Shown: positions 56,395-64,000 of the stretch, one piece after another
Position numbering within the stretch: the first letter of the stretch is position 1
How the letters are laid out: each line of letters starts with the position of its first letter
Assembly (NCBI GenBank): GCA_036417435.1
Contig: CM070901.1
Span: 11,010,001 to 11,074,000, forward strand
DNA from: Inia geoffrensis
Taxonomy: Eukaryota > Chordata > Mammalia > Artiodactyla > Iniidae
DNA length: 64,000 nt
Direction: 5' to 3'
The notes under the pieces: generated by a model
Databases searched by the model: none
What the model saw: the letters and a program-made list of their open reading frames with translations, nothing else
Told to the model about the DNA's origin: nothing
Made by a program: the position numbers and the translations under genes

Positions 56395-56929
56395 ATTTTA
56401 CTCAGCCATAAAAAGATTTGAAATTGAGTTATTTGTAGTGAGGTGGATGGACCTAGAGTCTGTCATACAGAGTGAAGTAAGGCAGAAAGAGAAAAACAAG
56501 TACTATATACATATATATGGAACTTAAAAAAAAAAAAAAAAAGGTTATGAAGAACATTGGTGCAGAACAGGAATAAAGACACAGATGTAGAGAATGGACT
56601 TGGGGATACGGGGAGGGGGAAGGGTAAGCTGGGAGGAAGTAAGAGAGTGGCATGGACATATATACACTACCAAATGTAAAACAGATAGCTAGTGGGAAGC
56701 AGCCACATAACATAGGGAGATCAGCTTGGTGCTTTGTGACCGCCTAGAGGGGTGGGATAGGGAGGATGGGAGGGAGATGCAAGAGGGAAGAGATATGGGA
56801 ACATATGTATATGTATAACTGATTCACTTTGTTATAAAGCAGAAACTAACACACCATTGTAATGCAATTATACTCCAATAAAGATGTTAAAAAAAGAGTT
56901 TCATATAATTACACAATATTTGGAACTTT

Positions 56930-57479
56930 AAAAAAAATTAATTAATGGGCTTCTCTGGTGGCGCAGTGGTTGAGAGTCCGCCTGCCGATACAGGGGACAC
57001 GGGATCGTGCCCCGGTCCGGGAAGATCCCACATGCCTCAGAGCGGCTTAGGCCCGTGAGCCATGACCACTGAGCCTGCGCATCCGGAGACTGTGCTCCGC
57101 AATGGGAGAGGCCACAACAGTGAGAGGCCCACATACCGCAAAAAATAATAATAATAATTAGTAATAATAATTATTTATTTATTTATTTTTGGCTGCATTG
57201 GGTCTTCATTGCTGCATGCTGGCTTTGTCTAGCTGTGGCGAGCGGGGGATACTCTTTGTTGTGGGAACATTGTGGTGGCTTCTTTCATTGTGGAGTACGG
57301 GGCTCTAGACACGCAGTCTCTGTAGTCGTGGCTCGCAGGCTCTAGAGCAAAGGCTCAGTAGTTCTGGTGCACGGGCTTCGTTGCTCCGCAGCATGTGGGA
57401 TCTTCCCGGACCACGGATCGAACCCATGTCCCCTGCATTGGCAGGCGGATTTGTAACAACTACACCACCAGGGAAGTCC
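56930..57479 (-). mobile_element. CHR-1-like SINE (copy 7), inverted, carrying a nested SINE in its tail
   Basis: The long CHR form: from GGCTGCATTGGGTCTTCATTGCTGC (57189) to the head CCAGGGAAGTCC at 57468-57479. It contains the CTCTTTGTTGTGGG and GGCTCAGTAGTTCTGG modules missing from CHR-2 copies. The direct repeat TGGAACTTT at 56921-56929 and 57480-57488 includes the nested CHR-2, showing that CHR-1 inserted first. Confidence 0.92.
56947..57155 (+). mobile_element. CHR-2-like SINE (copy 6), nested
   Basis: Head GGGCTTCTCTGG at 56947, tail of A and AAT repeats to about 57160. It sits in the AT-rich tail of the CHR-1 copy and in the opposite orientation. Confidence 0.94.
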
Positions 57480-57489
57480 TGGAACTTTC

Positions 57490-58639
57490 GTCTAATTGCT
57501 AATGTATATATATATTTAAAAGCCATAGGATTCCGTTATGCAATATGGTTCCAAGTTCCTTCTGCATTTTATGTTGAATTCTCTAAAAGCATGTAGGTAA
57601 TAGCTACTAAAGTCTATTTTTTTCTCTTTTCTTTTGCATTAGTCAAAAATATCTTTTTAAGAACTAAATGTAAAATATCAAATTATGCCTCCTAGGGACT
57701 CATTGATGATAATAACAAAAACAAAACGAAGGACTTAACAATTACAGTTTGGTTTAGAAATGGAGAGATATTGTTAGACTACAACAGGCGAGGAAGGGAA
57801 GTACCGGAAGATTAAATTTATAGCATACATTTCATGATTAGATACATTTATATGAAGAAAGACAAATAAACCAAAATGTAAGTATAAATAATCTTTCAAA
57901 AATCAACGTTTATAACCTAATTGGGGTATCAGGAATGAAGAGAAATAAAGGATCAAAATCAATAGCACTTGTGTACTTCTGTATAAAATATATAGAAACA
58001 AATGGCTACTACTTTTCTCTTAATTAGGATGACATTCAAAGACATAATCACTTTCATCTGTGATATAATTAAAACTAATCTTATTCATAATCAGTTTCTA
58101 TCAATCTCACTTTGTAAATGAATTTCAACATATTTCAGTCCTCTATATCTTCATCATTACCATATTTCAAGCTACCATTATTTCTAATCTTGAATAGTAA
58201 CATAGTGTCCTAACCAGAATCTTTTCATAGAGAAAAAGGAAAGGAGTTTGTACAGCAGGTAAAGGGAAGAATATAAAAAATAAAAATGTCTTCACACAAG
58301 TTTTCTTGATACAGAACATAAGGGCTTTTTCACTTAATTTGGTCAAAGTGAATATAGATAATGCTCTTTTTACTTGATTCTAAATGCACATTTGCCCACT
58401 TTTAAAAATACCTCTGAAATTAACATCTTATAATCAATGCTGTTATGTTTGATAAGATGTGGTAACTCAGGTGCCTGCATATCATATTGCCTCACTGTTC
58501 TGCAGGCTAATACTTGCTACCTGGAAGGAAGGAAATTTTATTGGTTTTGTTTTTGTTTGTTTTTAATTTGAATAGGGAAATTTTAATATAAAGAATTATT
58601 AACTCTAATGGGGGATTGAAGTAATGGGAAACTGGCTCA
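57490..58639. other. Intergenic AT-rich DNA, no gene seen
   Basis: No gene or confident repeat. Confidence 0.5.
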
Positions 58640-59315
58640 TAAGGAGTAAAGAGAACTCTAAAGAATACAGCAATAGCAGATACAGGCAGCAATCACCATC
58701 CCTAGGGCTGAGATAGAGCCCACAGGGAAGGAACAAACGTAGAAGAGGGCCATATCCCCGAGGCTGCAATCCAGAGCTCCTTGCTCACCGGATGGTGTTC
58801 TCTGAAGCTGCAGAACTGCCCTGAGAGAACGTCGGGGATGTTGTCCATGAGGAGTGCCATGCCAACAGCCCTCACCAGAAAACCATTCCCTGGGGGTGCG
58901 GCAAGAAGCTGCCTCCAGCGGGTGCTGTGCCTCAGAACTCAAGGGGTGCTGGGGGAATGGTTCATGGGAGGGGCCAGGCCTGCGGCACCGGCTCGGAAGC
59001 TTTCCCAGAGGTCCAAGGGAAGCCGCTTATGAAAAGGACCGCCAGTGGCGCTTTCCTGCAAAGCCTCCTGAAGCCATGTTTACCCAGGGGAAAGTCACTT
59101 GCCCCACAGGAGTCCGCTTACGGAGCGCACCAGCACCAGAGGAACCCCTTCCTCCTCCAGTGTCCCTCCGGCGCCCTCTACTGGCGAAGTTTAACATTGT
59201 GCCAGCAGGCAAAAGATCAGTGTTTTCAAGCCCAGCTCCATTATCACAGAGCAGACAAAAAGAAGGGCAGGATGGGAGCTGAAAGGCAATAAATTGAAAA
59301 CTGGCACAATATATA
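58640..59315 (+). repeat. Unclassified dispersed repeat, copy 2 (GC-rich block)
   Basis: A GC-rich block of about 650 bp. Its right part aligns with 13280-13600. It ends in CTGAAAGGCAATAAATTGAAAACTGGCACA, a phrase I associate with an old mammalian interspersed repeat, perhaps a 5' region of ancient L1. Overlapping frames of 142 and 121 codons on plus show no domain I recognise and contain the repeat, so I do not call a gene. Confidence 0.6.
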
Positions 59316-59771
59316 AAGAGGAAAGTTCATGAACTATATTTGGGGCAAGTTTTAAAATTATATGCAATTCAAGGTAATCTGTTGCTCCCCCCAACTCTCC
59401 CTCTGTTAATAGTTTTCTCCTTCTAAGGTAAGAGTAATTGCGGTTCTCCATTTTAAAGTGTTTCCTCTTGAGTCAGCAGTTACAGAATGTTCATTAGAGT
59501 TGGATTTCTGGATGCATTGGGTATCCCTTTATGTGCTAAAAGGAAAACAGGATTCAAACCAACGTCAAATTGGCCAGTAAATTCTGAAGTTGACTCTGTT
59601 CATGTGCCTCATTTATTTTGTTTAAAAATGTGCAGATTTTGCTAGGGTAACCAAGGTTTTAACCAGTTCTTCACTGATCATCACATTACTGGTGTCTGGA
59701 CATGCAAAAATTCTTCTTATAAACTGTCATTATTTCTGTTGTTGTTGCTGTTTGTCTTTATATAATTATTT
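59316..59771. other. Spacer, no gene seen
   Basis: No gene; a short TTG repeat near 59737-59750. Confidence 0.45.
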
Positions 59772-60270
59772 TCTGTGCGTCTGACAATATTTTATTTGTG
59801 AGATTCTTCCAGGTTGTTGCATGTTGTAATAGTTCATTCTTTTTTTATTTTTTAAACTTTTAAAAAACTTTTTTATACTGGAGTATAGCCGATTAACAAT
59901 GTTGTGATAGTTTCAGGTGCACAGCAAAGTGACTCAGCCATACATATACTGTATCCATTTTCCCCCAAAGTCCTATCCCATGCAGGCTGCCACGGAACAC
60001 TGAGCAGAGTTCCCTGTGCTATACAGTAGGTCCTTGTTGGTTATCCATTTTAAATATAGCAGTGTGTACATGTCAATCCCAAACTCCCTAACTATCCCTT
60101 CCCCCCACCTTTCCCCCTTGGTAACCTTCAGCTTATTTTCAAAGTCTGTGAGTCTGACAACATGTTATTTGTGAGATTCTTCCAGGTTGTTGCATGCTGC
60201 AATAGTTCATTCTTTCTTGTTGCTGTAAGGTATGCGAGCGTATGAATATGTCACACTTTATCCATCTCAC
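59772..60270 (-). mobile_element. Old L1 target with a nested L1 3' fragment and a 72 bp duplication
   Basis: 59844-60144 is an inverted L1 3' UTR fragment: T-rich tail on the left, then GGAGTATAGCCGATTAACAATGTTG, CAGAGTTCCCTGTGCTATACAG and CCTTGGTAACCTTCAG. It is flanked by two copies of a roughly 72 bp sequence, about 59772-59843 and 60145-60217, differing at about six positions. The duplicated sequence resembles an old L1 itself (GGTTGTTGCATGCTGCAATAGTTCATTC, continuing TGTAAGGTATG...TATGAATATG). Confidence 0.85.
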
Positions 60271-60274
60271 TTTT

Positions 60275-63200
60275 ATTAACATCTTTATTGGAGTATAATT
60301 GCTTTACAATGTTGTGTTAGTTACTGCTTTATAACAAAGTGAATCAGCTATACATATACATATATCCCCGTATCTCCTCCCTCTTGTGTCTCCCTCCCAG
60401 CCTCCCTATCCCACCCCTCTAGGTGGACACAAAGCCCGGAGCTGATCTCCCTGTCCTGTGTGGCTGCTTCCCCCTAGCTATCTATTTTTCATTTGGTAGT
60501 GTATCTATGTCCATGCCACTCTCTCACTTTGTCCTAGCTTACCCTTCCCCCTCCTCGTGTCCTCAATTCCATTGTCTACGTCTGTGTCCTTATTCCTGTC
60601 CTGCCTTGCCCCTAGGTTCTTCAGAGACATTTTTTTTTTTTTAGATTCAATATATATGTGTTAGCATATGGTATTTGTTTTTCTCTTTCTGACTTACTTC
60701 ACTCTGTAAGACACACTCTAGGGCCATCCACTTCACTACAAATAACTCAATTTTGTTTCTTTCAATGGCTGAGTAATATTCCATTGTATATATGTGCCAC
60801 ATCTTTTTTATCCATTCATTTGTCGATGGACACTTAGGTTGCTTCCACGTCCTGGCTGCTGTAAATAGTGCTGCAATGAACATTGTGGTACATGACTTTT
60901 TCAATTATGGCTTTCTAAGGGTATGTGCCCAGTAGTGGGATTGCTGGGTCATACGGTACTCCTATTTTTAGTTTTTTAAGGAACCTCCATACTATTCTCC
61001 ATAGTGGCTGTATCAATTTATATTCCCACCAACAGTGCAAGAGGGTTCCCTTTTCTCCACACCCTCTCCAACATTTATTCTTTGTAGATTTTTTGATGGT
61101 GGCCTTTCTGACTGGTGTGTGGTGCTACCTCAGTTTGATTTGCATTTCTCTAGTGATTAGTGATGTTGATCATTCTTTCATGTGTTTGTCGGCAATCTGT
61201 ATATCTTCTTTGAAGAAATGTCTATTTAGGCCTGCCCATTTTTGGATTGGGTTGTTTGTTTTTTTTTGATATTGAGCTGCATAAGCTGCTTGTGTATTTT
61301 GGAGATTAATCCTTTGTCAGTTACTTCATTTGCAAATATTTTTTCCCATTCTGAGGGTTGTCTTTTCGTCTTGTTTATGGTTTTCTTTGCTGTGCAAAAA
61401 CTTTTAAGTTTCATTAGGTCCCATTTGTTTATTTTTGTTTTTATTTCCATTTCTCTAGGAGGTGGGTCAAAAAGGGTCTTGCTGTGATTTATGTCATAGA
61501 GTGTTCTGCCTATGTTTTCCTCTAAGAGTTTTATAGTGTCTGGCTTTACATTTAGGTCTTTAATCCAGTTTGAGTTTATTTTTGAGTATGGTGTTAGGGA
61601 GTGTTCTAATTTCATTCTTTTACATGTAGCTATTTTCCCCAGCAGCACTTCTTGAAGAGGCTGCCTTTTCTCCACTGTATATTCTTGCCTCCTTTATCAA
61701 AGATAAGGTGACCATATGTGTGTGGGTTTATCTCTGGGCTGTCTATCCTGTTCCATTGATCTATCTTTCTGTTTTTGTGTCAGTTCCATACTGTCTTGAT
61801 TACTGTAGCTTTGTAGTAAAGTCTGACATCTGGGGGCCTGATTCCTCCAATTCCGTTTTTCTTTCTCAAGACTGCTTTTGCTATTCAGGGTCTTTTGTGT
61901 TTCCATACAAATTGTGAAATTTTTTGCTCTAGTTCTGTGAAAAATGCCATTGGTAGTTTGATAGGGATTGCATTGAATCTGTAGATTTCTTTGGGTAGTA
62001 TCATCATTTCCACAATGATTCTTTCAATCCAAGAATATATCTCTCCATCTCTTTGTATTGTCTTTAATTTCTTTCATCAGTGTCTTATAGTTTTCTGCAT
62101 ACAGGTCTTTTGTCTCCTTAGGTAGGTTTATTCCTAGGTATTTTATTCTTTTTGTTGCAGTGGTAAATGGAAGTGTTTCCTTAATTTCTCTTTCAGATTT
62201 TTCATCATTAGTGTATAGGAATGCAAGAGATTTCTGTGCATTAGTTTTGTATCCTGCTATTTTACCAAATTAGCTTTAGTAGTTTTCTGGTAGCATCTTT
62301 AGGATTCTCTATGTATACTATCATGTCATCAGCAAATAGTGACAGTTTCACTTCTTTTCTGATTTGGATTCCATTTATTTCTTTTTCTTCTCTGGTTGCT
62401 CTGGCTAAAACTTGCAAAACTATGTTGAATAACAGTGGTAGAATGGGCAACCTTGTCTTGTTCCTTATCTTAGTGGAAATGGTTTCAGTTTTTCACCATT
62501 GAGAACTATGTTGGCTGTGGGTTTGTCATATATGGCCTTTATTATGTTGAGGTAGGTTCCCTCTATGCCTACTTTCTGGAGAGCTTTTATCATAAATGGG
62601 TGTTGAATTTTGTCAAAAGATTTTTCTGCATCTATTAAGATGATCATATGGTTTTTATCCTTCAATTTGTTAATATGGGGTATCACATTGATTGATTTGC
62701 ATATATTGAAGAATCCTTGCATTCCTGGGATAAACCCCATTTAATCATGGTATATGATCCTGTTAATGCGTTGTTGGATTCTGTATGCTAGTATTTTGTT
62801 GAGGATTTTTGCATCTATGTTCATCAGTGATATTGGCCTGTAGTTTTATTTCTTTGTGACATCTTTGTCTGGTTTTGGTATCAGGGTGTTGGTGGCCTCG
62901 TAGAATGAGTTTGGGAGTGTTCCTCCCTCTGCTATATTCTGGAAGAGTTTGAGAGGGATAGGTGTTAGCTCTGCTCTAAATGTTTGATAGAATTCGCCTG
63001 TGAAGCCATCTGGTCCTGGGCTTTTGTTTGTTGGAAGATTTTTAAACACAGTTTCAATTTCATTGCTTGTGACTGGTCTGCTTATATTTTCTATTTCTTC
63101 CTGGTTCAGTCTCAGAAGGTTGTGCTTTTCTAAGAATTTGTCCATTCCTTCCAGGTTGTCCATTTTATTGGCATAGAGTTGTCTGCAGTAGTCGCTCATG

Positions 63201-64000
63201 ATCCTTTGTATTTCTGCAGTGTCAGTTTTTACTTTTCCTTTTTCATTTCTAATTCTGTGTATTTGAGTCTTTTCCCTTTTTTTCTTGATGAGTCTGGCTA
63301 AGGGTTTATCCATTTTGTTTATCTCTCAAAGAACCAGCTTTTAGTTTTATTGATCTTTGCTATAGTTTGCTTAATTTCTGTTTTTATTTATTTCTGATCT
63401 GATTTTTATGATTTCTTTCCTTCTGCTAACTTTGGATTTTTTTGTTTTTGTTGTTGTTCTTCTTTAATTGCTTTAGGTGTAAGGTTAGGTTGTTTGAGAT
63501 TTTTCCTTTTTCTTGAGGTAGGATTGTATTGCTATAAACTTACCTCTTAGAAGTGCTTTTACTGAATCACATAGGTTTTGGGTCATTGTGTTTTCATTGT
63601 CATTTGTTTCTAGGGGATTTTTGATTTCCTCTTTGATTTCTTCAGTGATCTCTTGGTTTTTTAGTAGCATATTGTTTAGCCTCCATATGTGTGGTTTTTT
63701 TAATGGATTTTTTCCTGTAATTGATACCTAATCTCATAGCACTGTAGTTGGAAAAGATACTTGCTATGATTTCAATTTTCTTAAATTTACCAAGGCTTGA
63801 TTTGTGACCCAAGATAGGATCTATCCTGGAGAAAGTTCCATGAGCACTTGAGAAGAATGTGTATTCTGTTGTTTCTGGATGGAATGTCCTATAAATATCA
63901 GTTAACTCCATCTTGTTTAATGTGTCATTTAAAGCTTGTGACTATTTATTTTCATTTTGGATGATCTGTCCACTGGTGAAAATGGGGTGTTAAAGTCCCC
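60275..64000 (-). mobile_element. LINE-1 (copy E), minus strand, runs off the window
   Basis: The inverted 3' end begins at TTAACATCTTTATTGGAG (60277). The 3' UTR covers about 60277-60780, and ORF2 continues to the window edge, where the endonuclease GDFNT-type region is just reached (63990s). Same 3' UTR subfamily as copies A, C and D. Its 5' end, and whether ORF1 exists, lie outside the window. Confidence 0.94.
60780..64000 (-). pseudogene. L1 ORF2 remnant (minus strand)
   Basis: Minus-strand pieces in order from the window edge: endonuclease end (63911 to 63642, with SRIDPILGHKS where the usual His of SRIDHILGH is Pro), linker (63670 to 63485), RT fingers (63313 to 62846, 155 residues), palm motif A (62740 to 62465), the [14 protein letters not shown] active-site block (62450 to 62262), thumb and later parts (61906 to 61697, 61675 to 61226) and the C-terminal end (60904 to 60647). 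Several frameshifts and stops separate them, so no ORF2p can be made. Confidence 0.92.

Larger units (their letters stand above)
54410..56897 (+). mobile_element. 5'-truncated LINE-1 (copy D)
   Basis: Starts inside ORF2 at the GMQGFF-encoding stretch of the RT fingers/palm and runs to the 3' UTR and A-tail. A 10-11 bp direct repeat with one mismatch (GTTGCATATA at 54400-54409, GTTTCATATA at 56898-56907) is a plausible target duplication. It has two long open pieces, so it is the best-preserved ORF2 3' half in the window. Same 3' UTR subfamily as the 4.4 and 22.8 kb copies. Confidence 0.94.

Noticed and set aside
58854..59292. Overlapping 142- and 121-codon plus-strand frames in a GC-rich block as a gene
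   Set aside because: No recognisable domain or splice context, overlapping frames in different phases, and part of the block is a dispersed repeat also found at 13.2-13.6 kb. GC richness alone explains the lack of stops.

Overview
This window looks like gene-poor nuclear DNA from a cetacean or a close relative. It carries seven tRNA-derived SINEs of the CHR type. Six are short CHR-2-like copies and one is a longer CHR-1-like copy, a family known from whales, hippos and ruminants. It also holds many cetartiodactyl-type LINE-1 (L1) copies, older mammalian repeats (MIR, LINE-2, MaLR LTRs) and several endogenous retrovirus LTRs. I found no host protein-coding gene or convincing exon. Every long reading frame with a recognisable product comes from L1 ORF1/ORF2, a retroviral envelope, or a SINE read by chance. 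By rough boundaries, a bit under half of the window is recognisable mobile-element sequence. The rest is AT-rich unique sequence with microsatellites. An intron of a very large gene cannot be excluded.

Layout. 0-4.4 kb: AT-rich DNA, a retroposed U6 snRNA copy (807-911) and a solo retroviral LTR (about 3298-3902). 4.4-13 kb: a 5'-truncated L1 (4380-6640), two very short L1 3' ends with clean target-site duplications, and an older L1 (about 9648-12810) whose 5' leader is joined directly to the reverse-transcriptase region and whose 3' UTR is doubled. 13-18 kb: an unclassified dispersed repeat, then an unusual endogenous retrovirus (15414-17530) whose two LTRs point in opposite directions. It sits inside a split MIR and has a SINE inserted exactly at its tract/LTR boundary. 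18-28 kb: two SINEs, fragments of old L1 and L2, and the longest L1 (about 22823-27578), which keeps part of ORF1 and most of a broken ORF2. 28-33 kb: simple repeats, a SINE, a moderately GC-rich unknown patch and a MaLR LTR. 33-36 kb: mainly unique AT-rich DNA. 36.2-39.2 kb: a cluster of three different LTRs, the first splitting an old L1. 39-54 kb: old L1, MIR and MaLR remnants, an LTR that splits another L1 3' end, and a SINE. 54-57.5 kb: a 5'-truncated L1 followed by a CHR-2 inside the tail of a CHR-1. 58.6-60.3 kb: a second copy of the dispersed repeat seen at 13 kb, then an L1 3' fragment flanked by an exceptionally long (about 72 bp) duplication. 60.3 kb to the end: a minus-strand L1 running off the window.

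The elements do not work together as a pathway; the window records successive insertions. L1 machinery plausibly made the U6 copy and the SINEs, because they have A-tails and 7-17 bp target duplications. The nesting order gives relative ages: MIR, L2 and old L1, then retroviral LTRs, then CHR SINEs. The observation most worth following is the inverted-LTR provirus at 15414-17530. Others are the L1 leader-to-RT junction near 10,000 and the roughly 72 bp duplication around 59,845-60,144. I did not find evidence for a new functional system.
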